A DNA stretch of 64,000 nt from Chromobacterium phragmitis (lineage in GTDB: Bacteria > Pseudomonadota > Gammaproteobacteria > Burkholderiales > Chromobacteriaceae): NCBI RefSeq assembly GCF_003325475.1, contig NZ_CP029495.1, positions 1 through 64,000 of the forward strand, read 5' to 3'. Below the pieces are notes generated by a model. The model was not told where the DNA came from. It saw nothing but the letters and a program-made list of their open reading frames with translations, and searched no databases. Position numbers and translations under genes: made by a program. This document shows positions 43,316-51,752 of this stretch, in pieces (positions within the stretch are counted from its first letter, which is position 1; every line of letters starts with the position of its first letter).

Positions 43316-44055
43316 GCCGCGCCGTGTGGCTGGTGCGCGCCGAAGCGCTGCCCTTGGGACAGAAGCTGGCGGCGGCGCTGGACGCCCGGCTGTACCAGCC
43401 GTGGCTGGCGCCCGGCGTCAGCGGCCGCGAGCAATTCCGCGCCGCCTTCCACGCGCACAGCCACTGGGTGCTGGTGATGGCCAGCGGCATCGCCGTCCGC
43501 TATCTGGACGGCCTGCCGCAAAGCAAGTACAGCGACCCGGCGGTGGTGGTGATGGACGAAGCCGCCCGCTTCGCCATCCCGCTATTGTCCGGCCACGAAG
43601 GCGGAGCGAATGACCTTGCCTACGAAGCGGCGCGGCTGACCGGCGCGGTGCCGGCCGTCACCACCGCCACCGAAGCGGTGAAACCTCTAACGCTAGGCAT
43701 CGGCTGCCGCCGCGGCAAAAGCGCCGAGGCCATCGAACAAGCGGTATTGCAGGCCTTGGCCGGCCGAGCGTTATCCGACGTGCGCGAAGTAGCGACGATA
43801 GACCTGAAGGCCGACGAAGAAGGCCTATTGGCATTCTGCGCCCGCCACGCGCTGCCGCTGCGCGTCATCGCCCGCGAAGACGTCGCCGCCCGCGGCTGGA
43901 CCGGCGCGCCATCGGACTGGGTGCGGCGGAACGTAGGCGTGGACGGCGTGTGCGAGCCCTGCGCGCTGATCGCCAGCCCGCGGGGGCGGTTGATCGTGCC
44001 CAAGACGGCATTGGATGGCGTGACGGTGGCCATTGTCGAAGACAGCCTCTTTTAA
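43312..44055 (+). CDS. cbiG: Cobalt-precorrin-5A hydrolase CbiG (short form)
   Basis: A 247-residue CbiG that opens the delta-lactone and releases acetaldehyde in the early-cobalt pathway. The N-terminal part has LVMASGIAVRYLDGL and VVMDEAARFAIPLLSGHEGG plus ANDLAYEAARLTGA. The C-terminal part begins LTLGIGCRRGKSAEAIEQA. It is about 100 residues shorter than Salmonella CbiG (351) and seems to lack the middle domain. It ends just before a 346-bp non-coding stretch that breaks the otherwise overlapping gene chain. Confidence 0.85.
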   Translation: MSRAVWLVRAEALPLGQKLAAALDARLYQPWLAPGVSGREQFRAAFHAHSHWVLVMASGIAVRYLDGLPQSKYSDPAVVVMDEAARFAIPLLSGHEGGANDLAYEAARLTGAVPAVTTATEAVKPLTLGIGCRRGKSAEAIEQAVLQALAGRALSDVREVATIDLKADEEGLLAFCARHALPLRVIAREDVAARGWTGAPSDWVRRNVGVDGVCEPCALIASPRGRLIVPKTALDGVTVAIVEDSLF

Positions 44056-44106
44056 ATACGCAGGCCCAAATGACTTCGACGCCACCCATTCCCCCCTTCG
44101 TCCCCG

Positions 44107-44298
44107 CCGGAGCAAACATGCTTGGCAAGGTTTTAAGCTGCCGCTTGTTTGAGCCGCGCGACGCTAGCGCGCGGCGAGTTCGGCAGCGCCTTGCCGGGCA
44201 TGTTTGCTCCGGGGTTTCGGGGAACGCGGGGGCGGCCTGGGGGTTGCAAGGGGGGCTGGCCGCGCAGCCCCCCTTGCCCCCAGCGGTGGAACCGCCCC
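44107..44298. repeat. Highly structured repeat element between cbiG and cbiH-cbiJ
   Basis: The 346 bp between cbiG and the next gene hold no credible gene but two large inverted structures. The first (44107-44212) has 14-bp perfect ends, CCGGAGCAAACATG and CATGTTTGCTCCGG, then pairing GGCAAGG/CCTTGCC, GCTGCCG/CGGCAGC and GCCGCGCG/CGCGCGGC. The second (44229-44298) pairs GGGGCGG/CCGCCCC, CTGGGG/CCCCAG and GCAAGGGGGGCTG with CAGCCCCCCTTGC around a six-base loop. It resembles a REP- or MITE-like insertion. A smaller GCCTGC-GAA-GCAGGC hairpin follows at 44307-44321. Confidence 0.75.
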
Positions 44299-44401
44299 TA
44301 AACATCGCCTGCGAAGCAGGCACGAAAAATGACTTTAACAGGCGGAACACCCCGGCCAAGCCGATGCTTCCGCCCTACGCAACAAATGGATAACTGAAAG
44401 A

Positions 44402-45946
44402 ATGACCGGCAAACTCTACCTCGTCTCGGTCGGCCCCGGCCGCGCCGAGCTGATCCCTGACCTCGCCCGCCAGGCGCTGGCTGCAAGCGACGTGATCGTC
44501 TCCTACGACCTCTACCTGACCTGGGTGCAACCGTGGATCGCCGGCAAGGACATCCGCACCTTGCCGCTGACCCAGGAGCGCGAGCGCGCCCAGCTGGCGC
44601 TGGAGGAAGCCCGCGCCGGCAAGATCGTGGCCCTGCTGTCCAGCGGCGACATCGGCGTCTACGCGATGGCCACGCTGGCCTATGAAGACATGCGCGAGGA
44701 CGATGTGTTCGACGTGCAGCTGATCCCCGGCATCACCTCGGCCAATTCCTGCGCGTCCCTGCTCGGCGCGCCGCTATCGCACGATTTCGCTACGCTCAGC
44801 CTGTCGGACCTGCTGTGCCCGTGGGAATGGATCGAAACCCGCGCCCGCCACATCGCCCAGGCCGACCTGGCGGTGGTGTTCTACAACGTGCAAAGCCGCC
44901 AGCGCCAGGAAGGCGTCTACCGCATCCTGGACATCATGCTGGAGCACAAGAAGCCAGAAACGCTGTGCGGCATCGTCCGCAACGCCTACCGCGAGGACCA
45001 GGCGGTGGAAATTGTCACGCTGGCCGAGCTGCGGACCCGCCGCTTCGACATGCTGACCAGCATCGTCATCGGCAACCGCTTCACCCGCCGCAAGCGCGAG
45101 TGGATGTTCACCCCGCGCGGCTACTTCAACTGGGACAACACCAGCGACACGGTAAAGGCCCACGCGCTGCCCGCCGGCGCCGCCTGGGTGTTTTCCGGCA
45201 CCAGCGACGGCAACGCGCTGTCGCGCGCCATCGCCGACGCCGGCCGCGCGGTAGTGGTCAGCAGCGCCAGCGACTACGGCAACGAGCAGGCGCAGCAAGC
45301 CGTGCCCGGCGTCGCCACCGTCAGCGGCCGGCTGGGCGTGGAGCGCCGCCGCGAGCTGCTGTCCGGCAGCCGGGCTTCGGCCATCGTCGACGCCACCCAC
45401 CCTTACGCCAGCGAGATGTCGCAGCAGCTGATGGCGCTGGCCGAGGAGCTGGCCCTGCCCTATCTGCGCTACGAACGGCCGGCCAGCGGCAGCGAGCATC
45501 CGGTGATCCGTTGCGCCGACAGCGACGCGGCCGCCAGGCTGGCGATGACGAAAGGAAAACGCGTTTTCCTCGCCACCGGCAGCAAGGAGCTGCACCGCTT
45601 CCTCGCCGCCGACTCGGAACAAAAGCATCAATGGTTCGTCCGACTGGCGCCGGACCCGCAGCACCTGCAGCGGGCGCTGGACTTAGGTCTCCCGCGTTCG
45701 CGCATCTGCGCGATGCAAGGCCCGTTCTCGCAGGCCGCCAACGAGGCGCTGTGGCGCGATTGGGGAATCGACTGCGTGATCAGCAAGGACGGCGGCGAGG
45801 CCGGCGGCTTCGACGCCAAGGCGGCCGCCGCGGCGGCGCTGGGCATCCCGTTCATCGTCATCGACCGCCCGCGACTGGACTATCCGCAAACATTCAGCGA
45901 CTTTGACGCCGTGCTGGCGGCCCTGCCGCAGGGAGGCCAGGCATGA
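44402..45946 (+). CDS. CbiH-CbiJ fusion: precorrin-3B C17-methyltransferase and precorrin-6A reductase
   Basis: A 514-residue fusion. Residues 1-250 are a CbiH/CobJ methylase that contracts the ring: LYLVSVGPGRAELIPDLA, VALLSSGDIGVYAMATLAYE, IPGITSANSCASLLGAPLSH. Residues 260-514 are a CbiJ/CobK reductase: AAWVFSGTSDGNALSRAIA, AIVDATHPYASEMSQQ, LATGSKELHRF and a SKDGGEAGGFDAKAAAA end. CbiH and CbiJ act several steps apart. It starts with an ATG after AACTGAAAGA. It is coupled to cobW by ATGA. Confidence 0.9.
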   Translation: MTGKLYLVSVGPGRAELIPDLARQALAASDVIVSYDLYLTWVQPWIAGKDIRTLPLTQERERAQLALEEARAGKIVALLSSGDIGVYAMATLAYEDMREDDVFDVQLIPGITSANSCASLLGAPLSHDFATLSLSDLLCPWEWIETRARHIAQADLAVVFYNVQSRQRQEGVYRILDIMLEHKKPETLCGIVRNAYREDQAVEIVTLAELRTRRFDMLTSIVIGNRFTRRKREWMFTPRGYFNWDNTSDTVKAHALPAGAAWVFSGTSDGNALSRAIADAGRAVVVSSASDYGNEQAQQAVPGVATVSGRLGVERRRELLSGSRASAIVDATHPYASEMSQQLMALAEELALPYLRYERPASGSEHPVIRCADSDAAARLAMTKGKRVFLATGSKELHRFLAADSEQKHQWFVRLAPDPQHLQRALDLGLPRSRICAMQGPFSQAANEALWRDWGIDCVISKDGGEAGGFDAKAAAAAALGIPFIVIDRPRLDYPQTFSDFDAVLAALPQGGQA

Positions 45947-47049
45947 GCGCGCCGCGCCTTCCCGTCACCGTGCTGACCGGCTTCCTCGGCGCCGGCAAGA
46001 CCACGCTGCTGTCCAAACTGCTGGAGAACAACAAGCAGCGCCGGCTGGCCATCCTGGTCAACGAGTTCGGCGAGGTGTCGATAGACGGCGGGCTGCTGCG
46101 CGACGCCGACGCCGGCGGCGTGGAAATCCACGACCTCGCCAATGGCCTGGTCGCCTACGACGACGACGCCGACTTCCTGCCCACCATGCTGGCGCTGTGG
46201 CAGCGCCGCCAGCAGATAGACCACGTGCTGATCGAAACCTCCGGCCTGGCGCTGCCCAGCGCGGTGATGGCCCAGCTGCAAAGCGAGGCGCTGGCGCCCT
46301 ATTTCGTGCTGGACGCGACGCTGGCGGTGGTCGACACCCCGCTGCTGCTGGCCGGCCATTTCGCGCCGGCCGGAGACGGCGGCAAGACCGACGCGGTGGC
46401 GGAGCTGTTCGACCAGCAGCTGGGCCACGCCGACATCGTGGTGCTGAACAAGATAGACGCGCTGTCCGCGGACCAGCTACTGGCGGCGGAAGACGCCGTG
46501 CGCCGGCAGGCGCCGTCGATACGCTTCATCGAACTGGCCTATCAAGCCAAGCTGGACACCCGGCTGACGCTGGGCCTGCATCTGCACGAAGCCTCGCCGG
46601 CCGCGCACCGCCACTACGGCCCGGTGGCCAGCATGCCGGGGCTCGCGATGCGGCCGCTGGCCAACCAGGCCTTGCTGGACGGCCACAGCCACGGCGGCCA
46701 GGCCGCGCACAGCCACGGCCTGTCCACCCACAAGCATTTCCACGATCAGGACCCGGGCTGGCAATCGTTCATGATCCGCAGCAAGGAAGCCCAGCATGCC
46801 GACAAGCTGGCGGCGGCGCTGGAGGCCATCGCCCGCGAGGAGCCGCTGCTCAGGATCAAGGGCTTCGCCGCCTGCGCCGACGGCCCCGGCCGGCTGCTGG
46901 CCCAGGGCGTGCGCAAGCGCATCGAATTGAGCCGCGACGAGGCGCTGGCCGCGCCGCGCCAGGCGCAGCTGGTGTTCATCGGCTACCACCCCAGCCGTCC
47001 GCGCGTGGTGGCCTTGCTGCGCGACATCACCGGCGCGCACTGGAGCTAG
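45943..47049 (+). CDS. cobW: CobW-family GTPase lacking the CxCC metal motif
   Basis: A 368-residue member of the G3E/COG0523 P-loop GTPases, thought to deliver cobalt to CobN. GTPase motifs are intact: VTVLTGFLGAGKTTLL, LVNEFGEVSIDGGLL, IETSGLALPSA and VLNKIDALSADQ. The usual CxCC metal-binding motif, expected as ELANGCxCC before the DFLPTM stretch, is replaced by DLANGLVAYDDDADF with no Cys. A His cluster (GHSHGGQAAHSHGLSTHKHFHD, written here as two halves HSHGGQAAHSHG and THKHFHD) lies near residue 245-265 and could bind metal instead. The C-terminal CobW_C domain (GFAACADGPGRLL) is present. Confidence 0.85.
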   Translation: MSAPRLPVTVLTGFLGAGKTTLLSKLLENNKQRRLAILVNEFGEVSIDGGLLRDADAGGVEIHDLANGLVAYDDDADFLPTMLALWQRRQQIDHVLIETSGLALPSAVMAQLQSEALAPYFVLDATLAVVDTPLLLAGHFAPAGDGGKTDAVAELFDQQLGHADIVVLNKIDALSADQLLAAEDAVRRQAPSIRFIELAYQAKLDTRLTLGLHLHEASPAAHRHYGPVASMPGLAMRPLANQALLDGHSHGGQAAHSHGLSTHKHFHDQDPGWQSFMIRSKEAQHADKLAAALEAIAREEPLLRIKGFAACADGPGRLLAQGVRKRIELSRDEALAAPRQAQLVFIGYHPSRPRVVALLRDITGAHWS

Positions 47050-47052
47050 GCG

Positions 47053-47844
47053 GTGAGCGCATTGGAACTATGCGGCCTGGACTGGTCGCCGGACGCCGCG
47101 ACAGCGCCTGAGGCGAGGCTGCTGCGCGACATCGCGCTGACCGTGCGGCCCGGCGAATTCGTCGGCGTCATCGGCCCCAACGGCAGCGGCAAGACCAGCA
47201 CGCTGCGCTGCGCCTTCCGCTTCAACAGGCCGCTGGCTGGCGAAGCCAAACTCGACGGCGCCGACATCTGGGGCCAATCCGCCGCCTCCTTCGCCCGCCG
47301 CGTCGCGGTGGTGCTGCAGGAATTCCCGGAGGACTTCGGCCTGACCGTGCGCGAAGTGGCCGACATGGGCCGCATTCCGCACCAGTCGCTGCTGCGCGGC
47401 GGCAGCGCCGCCGACCACGCCATCGTCGACGACGCGCTGGATCAGGTGGGCCTGGCGTCGCAGCAACACCAGCCTTTCGCCACCCTGTCCGGCGGCGAGA
47501 AGCAGCGCGCGCTGCTGGCGCGGGCGCTGGCCCAGAAGCCGGAGCTGCTGATCCTGGACGAGCCGACCAACCACCTGGACCTGCGCCACCAATTGTCGCT
47601 GCTGCGCCTGGTGCGCCGGCTGGGCATCGCCGCCGTCGCCACGCTGCACGACCTGAACCTGGCCGCCGCCTTCTGCCACCGGCTGTACGCGCTGAAGGCC
47701 GGCCGCGTCGTCGCCAGCGGCGCGCCGGAAGCGGTGCTGACGCCGTCCTTGCTGGCCGAGGTGTTCGGCGTGCGCGCGCTGGTGGATCGCCACCCGCAGG
47801 CCGGCCATCCCCGCATCACCCTGTTGGAAGAAGAAAACGCATGA
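47053..47844 (+). CDS. ABC transporter ATPase (BtuD/FecE type)
   Basis: A 263-residue ATPase subunit of a cobalamin/iron-siderophore type importer: Walker A GVIGPNGSGKTSTLR, signature FATLSGGEKQRALLARALA, Walker B LLILDEPTNHLDL and the switch His in ATLHDLNLAA. The start is GTG at 47053, three bases after cobW. The following genes encode its binding protein and permease. In this operon the substrate is probably cobalamin or cobinamide. Confidence 0.85.
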   Translation: MSALELCGLDWSPDAATAPEARLLRDIALTVRPGEFVGVIGPNGSGKTSTLRCAFRFNRPLAGEAKLDGADIWGQSAASFARRVAVVLQEFPEDFGLTVREVADMGRIPHQSLLRGGSAADHAIVDDALDQVGLASQQHQPFATLSGGEKQRALLARALAQKPELLILDEPTNHLDLRHQLSLLRLVRRLGIAAVATLHDLNLAAAFCHRLYALKAGRVVASGAPEAVLTPSLLAEVFGVRALVDRHPQAGHPRITLLEEENA

Positions 47845-48809
47845 AACTGAACCTGCCTTCGCTCATCGCCTGCGGCCTGGCCGCGCTGCTGGCCTCCCAG
47901 GCCCACGCCAGCGCTTACCCGCTGACCGTGGACAGCTGCAACCGCAAGGTCGTCTTTCAGCGCGCGCCGCAGCGCGCGGTCAGCCACGACATCAATCTGA
48001 CCGAGATGATGGTGGCGCTGGGCCTGCAAAACCGCATGGTCGGCTATACCGGCATCAGCGCTTGGAACAAGCTGAACGCGCCGTTGAAACAGGCGCTGGG
48101 CAAGCTGCCGGAGCTGGCCGGCGACTACCCCTCGTCGGAAGCGCTGCTGGCCCGCAACGCCGACTTTTTCTTCGCCGGCTGGAACTACGGCCTGCGCGTG
48201 GGCGGCCCGGTGACGCCGGCCTCGCTGGCGCCCTTGGGCATCCAGGTCTACGAGCTCAGCGAATCCTGCGCCCATGTGATGAAACGCCCGGCGGCGAGCC
48301 TGGACGACGTTTATCGCGACATCCATAATCTGGGCCGCATCTTCAACGTGGAGCCGCGCGCGCAAAAAGTGGTGGCCGAGATGCGCGCCAAGGTGGACGG
48401 CGTCGCCGCCCGCGTCGCCAAACGCAAGGCCACGCCGTCGGTCTTCGTCTACGACAGCGGCGAGGACCGCCCCTTCAGCGCCGGCCGGCTGGCGATGCCC
48501 GACGCGCTGATCCAGGCCGCCGGCGGCCGCAACATCCTGAACGACGTCAACGCCAGCTGGACCCGCGTCGACTGGGAAACCGTGGTGGCGCGCAATCCGC
48601 AAGTGGTCGTGATCATCGACTACGGCAAGGTCACCGCCCAGCAAAAGATCGCCTTCCTGCAGAAACACCCGGCGCTGAACAAGATGGCGGCGGTGCGCGA
48701 CAAGCGCTTCATCGTGCTGCCCTACGACAGCGCCACGCCCGGCATCGCCAACGCCGACGCCATCAGCGCGCTGGCGCGCGGCCTGCACCCGGAAGTCTTC
48801 GCCAAGTGA
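47841..48809 (+). CDS. Periplasmic cobalamin-type binding protein (BtuF-like)
   Basis: A 322-residue class III substrate-binding protein with a signal peptide (LNLPSLIACGLAALLASQAHA). It has the BtuF/FecB fold features SHDINLTEMMVALGLQNRMVG, YPSSEALLARNADFFFAG and a long connecting helix region, then ALIQAAGGRNILND and NPQVVVIIDYG. Two Cys residues (DSCNRK and SESCAHV) are present. It overlaps its ATPase and permease genes by 4 nt. Confidence 0.85.
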   Translation: MKLNLPSLIACGLAALLASQAHASAYPLTVDSCNRKVVFQRAPQRAVSHDINLTEMMVALGLQNRMVGYTGISAWNKLNAPLKQALGKLPELAGDYPSSEALLARNADFFFAGWNYGLRVGGPVTPASLAPLGIQVYELSESCAHVMKRPAASLDDVYRDIHNLGRIFNVEPRAQKVVAEMRAKVDGVAARVAKRKATPSVFVYDSGEDRPFSAGRLAMPDALIQAAGGRNILNDVNASWTRVDWETVVARNPQVVVIIDYGKVTAQQKIAFLQKHPALNKMAAVRDKRFIVLPYDSATPGIANADAISALARGLHPEVFAK

Positions 48810-49828
48810 TCCGCGCCATCGCCAACCGTCCGCCGGCCTGGCCCTTGCTGAGCCTCTTGCTGGCCCTGCTGGCGCTGTCGCTGCCGCTGGCCTCCGGCCT
48901 GGGCGCCGCGCCGGTTGAATTCGCCGTCAGTTCCAATGTGCTGCTGCACCAGCTGGGCCTGCCGGTGGAACCGGCCTGGCAGCCGGGCCAGGATCTGATC
49001 ATCTGGCAGCTGCGGCTGCCGCGCGTGCTGCTGGGCGGCATGGTCGGCGCCGGCCTGGCCTTGGTGGGCGCGGCCTTGCAGGCCACCACCCGCAACCAGC
49101 TGGCCGATCCCCACCTGTTGGGCGTCAGCTCCGGCGCCACCCTGGGCGCGGTGACGGTGCTGCTGTTCAGCGGCAATGTGCTGGGCGGCGCCACCCTGCC
49201 GCTGGCCGCCTTCACCGGCGCCTTGCTGGCCACCCTGCTGGTCACCGGCATCGCCGTGCGCCAGCGCCGGCTGCAAGCCGAGCGTCTGCTGCTGGCCGGC
49301 GTGGCCGTGTCCTTCCTGCTGATGGCTTTGGCCAATCTGATGCTGTATCTGGGCGACCATCGCTCGGCCTCGGCGGTGCTGTTCTGGATGCTGGGCGGCC
49401 TGGGCCAGGCGCGCTGGGAGCTGCTGCCGGCGCCGCTGGCCGCGCTGTGCCTGGGCCTGGCCGCGCTGCTGATGGTAGCCAGGCCGCTGAACGCGCTGAT
49501 GGCCGGCGAGCAAACCGCGGTCACGCTGGGCATCCGCGTGACCCGGCTGCGGCTGGCGGTGTTCGCCGCCTCCTCTCTGCTGACCGGCACCATGGTCGCG
49601 GTCAGCGGGGCGATAGGCTTCGTCGGCCTGATGATTCCGCACATCGCCCGCCGCTGCGTCGGCGCCGACCACCGCCGCTTGCTGCCGGCCTGCGCGCTGT
49701 TGGGGGCGCTGTTCCTGATCTGGGTGGACGCCGCCGCGCGCACGCTGATCGCGCCGGAAGACATCCCGGTGGGCGTCGGCACCGCCGCCGTCGGCGGCGC
49801 CTTCTTCATCTGGCTGCTGCGCCGCTGA
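48806..49828 (+). CDS. ABC transporter permease (FecCD/BtuC family)
   Basis: A 340-residue polytopic permease. It shows LRLPRVLLGGMVGAGLALVG, the conserved NQLADPHLLGVSSGATLGAV and SGAIGFVGLMIPHIARR, typical of FecCD/BtuC, and about ten hydrophobic helices. The start is GTG at 48806 overlapping the binding-protein stop (GTGA). Together with the preceding two genes it forms a complete importer except for an outer-membrane BtuB-like receptor, which is not in the window. Confidence 0.9.
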   Translation: MIRAIANRPPAWPLLSLLLALLALSLPLASGLGAAPVEFAVSSNVLLHQLGLPVEPAWQPGQDLIIWQLRLPRVLLGGMVGAGLALVGAALQATTRNQLADPHLLGVSSGATLGAVTVLLFSGNVLGGATLPLAAFTGALLATLLVTGIAVRQRRLQAERLLLAGVAVSFLLMALANLMLYLGDHRSASAVLFWMLGGLGQARWELLPAPLAALCLGLAALLMVARPLNALMAGEQTAVTLGIRVTRLRLAVFAASSLLTGTMVAVSGAIGFVGLMIPHIARRCVGADHRRLLPACALLGALFLIWVDAAARTLIAPEDIPVGVGTAAVGGAFFIWLLRR

Positions 49829-49857
49829 CGGCGCCGGCCCCACACAAGGACGACACT

Positions 49858-50460
49858 ATGAAAACCGATCCGGCCTCCCACCAGCGCATGACCGAGAAGC
49901 GCAAGGCGGGCTTCGAGAAGAAAAAGGCCGCCGCCACCGGCGAAAAGGGCCTGCTCATCGTCAACACCGGCACCGGCAAGGGCAAGAGCAGCGCCGCCTT
50001 CGGCATGGGCCTGCGCGCCGTCGGCCACGGCATGCGCCTGGGCGTGGTGCAGTTCATCAAGGGCGCGCTGCACACCGCCGAGCGCGACCTGCTGGGCGGC
50101 TTCGACAACTGCGACTTCCACACCATGGGCGAAGGCTATACCTGGAACACCCAGGATCGCGAGGCCGACATCGCCACCGCGCGCAAGGGCTGGGAACAGG
50201 CGCTGGCGATGCTGGGAAGCGACGATTACGACATGGTGATCCTCGACGAATTGAACGTGGTGCTGAAATACGAATACCTGCCGCTGGACGAAGTGCTGGC
50301 CGCCTTCGCCGCCCGGCCGGCGATGCAGCACGTGGTGGTCACCGGCCGCCACGCGCCGGAAGCCTTGCTTGAGGCCGCGGATCTGGTCACCGAGATGCGG
50401 CTGGTCAAACACCCGTACCGCGAGCAGGGCATCAAGGCGCAGCGCGGGGTGGAGTTCTGA
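49858..50460 (+). CDS. cobO: Cob(I)yrinic acid a,c-diamide adenosyltransferase CobO (BtuR)
   Basis: A 200-residue CobA/CobO/BtuR-type adenosyltransferase that adds the 5'-deoxyadenosyl ligand to cobalt(I). It has the P-loop LLIVNTGTGKGKSSAAFGMG (near 32-51), VVQFIKGALHTAERDLL, YDMVILDELNVVLKY and HVVVTGRHAPEALLEAADL. The ATG at 49858 follows AAGGA with seven bases spacing. The frame stays open upstream, but the SD supports this start. Confidence 0.95.
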   Translation: MKTDPASHQRMTEKRKAGFEKKKAAATGEKGLLIVNTGTGKGKSSAAFGMGLRAVGHGMRLGVVQFIKGALHTAERDLLGGFDNCDFHTMGEGYTWNTQDREADIATARKGWEQALAMLGSDDYDMVILDELNVVLKYEYLPLDEVLAAFAARPAMQHVVVTGRHAPEALLEAADLVTEMRLVKHPYREQGIKAQRGVEF

Positions 50461-51752
50461 TGACGGCCCGCCGCTGTCCGGCGCTGTTCCTGACCGCCCC
50501 CGCCTCGCACCAGGGCAAGACCACGGTGACGGCGGCGCTGGCGCGGCATCACCGCAATCAAGGCCGCCGGGTGCGGGTATTCAAGACCGGGCCGGACTTC
50601 CTCGATCCCTATATTCTCGAGCGGGCCAGCGGCCACGCCGTCTATGGCCTGGACCTGTGGATGAACGGCGAGGACGACTGCCGCGCCCGGCTGCATCAGG
50701 CCACCGCCGACGTCGACCTGATCCTGATCGAGGGCAGCATGGGCCTGTTCGACGGCACGCCCAGCAGCGCCGACCTGGCCGCCCTGCTCGGCGTGCCGCT
50801 GGCGGCGGTGATCGACGCCGCCGGCATGGCGCAGACCTTCGCCGCCATCGCCCACGGCCTGGCCGGCTTCCGCCCCGGCCTGGCCTTCCACGGCTTTATC
50901 GCCAACCACGTCGCCAGCGAGCGCCACGCCGAGATGCTGGCCCAGCAACTGCCTGAGCGCCTGCCGCTGTTGGCCGCGCTGCGCCGCGACGAGGCGGTTC
51001 GGCTGCCGGAACGCCATCTGGGCCTGGTGCAGGCGCAGGAAATCGCCGATCTGGACGAACGCCTCGACCGCGCGGCGGCGCAGATCGCCGGCACCGCGCT
51101 GGCTGAACTGCCACCGGCAATCGAGTTTCCCGCCCTTGATCTGCCTGAGATGCCGCGACTGCTGGCAGGCAAGCGCATCGCCATCGCCCGCGACGCCGCC
51201 TTCGCCTTCGTCTACCCGGCTAATCTTGAGCTGCTGGCCCAACTGGGCGCGGAACTAGCCTTTTTCTCGCCGCTGGCCGACGCCGCGCTGCCCGACTGCG
51301 ACGCGGTCTACCTGCCCGGCGGCTACCCTGAGCTGCATCTTGAAACGCTGTCCGCCAACACGGCGCTGAAAGCGGATCTGCATAGGCATGTCGAAGCGGG
51401 CAAGCCGCTGTACGCCGAGTGCGGCGGCATGCTCTACCTGCTGGACCGGCTGACCAGCCGCGACGGAAACAGCGCGGCCATGCTGGAACTGCTGCCCGGC
51501 CAGGCGGTCCTTCAAGACAGGCTATGCGGACTGGGCTTGCAGGAAATGGGCTTCCCCGGCGGCAGGCTGCGCGGCCACACTTTCCATTACACGCGGCTGG
51601 ATACGCCGCTCGCTCCCGCCGGGCATGCCCACAGGGCCAGCGGCGCAGGACGGGGGGAAGCGCTATACCGACAGGGCAGCCTGCTGGCCAGCTATTTCCA
51701 CGCCTACTTTCCCTCCAACCCCTTAGCCACAGCGAGCCTGTTCCTGCCATGA
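50460..51752 (+). CDS. cbiA: Cobyrinic acid a,c-diamide synthase CbiA (CobB)
   Basis: A 430-residue glutamine-dependent a,c-diamide synthase. The ATP-binding domain has LFLTAPASHQGKTTVTAAL, FKTGPDFLDPYILERASG and LIEGSMGLFDGTPSS. The C-terminal glutaminase domain has YLPGGYPELHLETLSAN, the nucleophile motif YAECGGMLYL and HTFHYTRLD. The ATG shares one base with the cobO stop (TGATG). It acts upstream of CobO and CobQ. Confidence 0.95.
   Translation: MTARRCPALFLTAPASHQGKTTVTAALARHHRNQGRRVRVFKTGPDFLDPYILERASGHAVYGLDLWMNGEDDCRARLHQATADVDLILIEGSMGLFDGTPSSADLAALLGVPLAAVIDAAGMAQTFAAIAHGLAGFRPGLAFHGFIANHVASERHAEMLAQQLPERLPLLAALRRDEAVRLPERHLGLVQAQEIADLDERLDRAAAQIAGTALAELPPAIEFPALDLPEMPRLLAGKRIAIARDAAFAFVYPANLELLAQLGAELAFFSPLADAALPDCDAVYLPGGYPELHLETLSANTALKADLHRHVEAGKPLYAECGGMLYLLDRLTSRDGNSAAMLELLPGQAVLQDRLCGLGLQEMGFPGGRLRGHTFHYTRLDTPLAPAGHAHRASGAGRGEALYRQGSLLASYFHAYFPSNPLATASLFLP

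Noticed and set aside
44107..44298. Insertion sequence with transposase between cbiG and cbiH-cbiJ
   Set aside because: Too short and no coding frame for a transposase; kept instead as a structured repeat element.
48722..50412. Two long leftward frames opposite the permease and cobO
   Set aside because: Gln/Gly/Ala-rich or Ser/Pro-rich shadows without RBS; both sense genes are firm.
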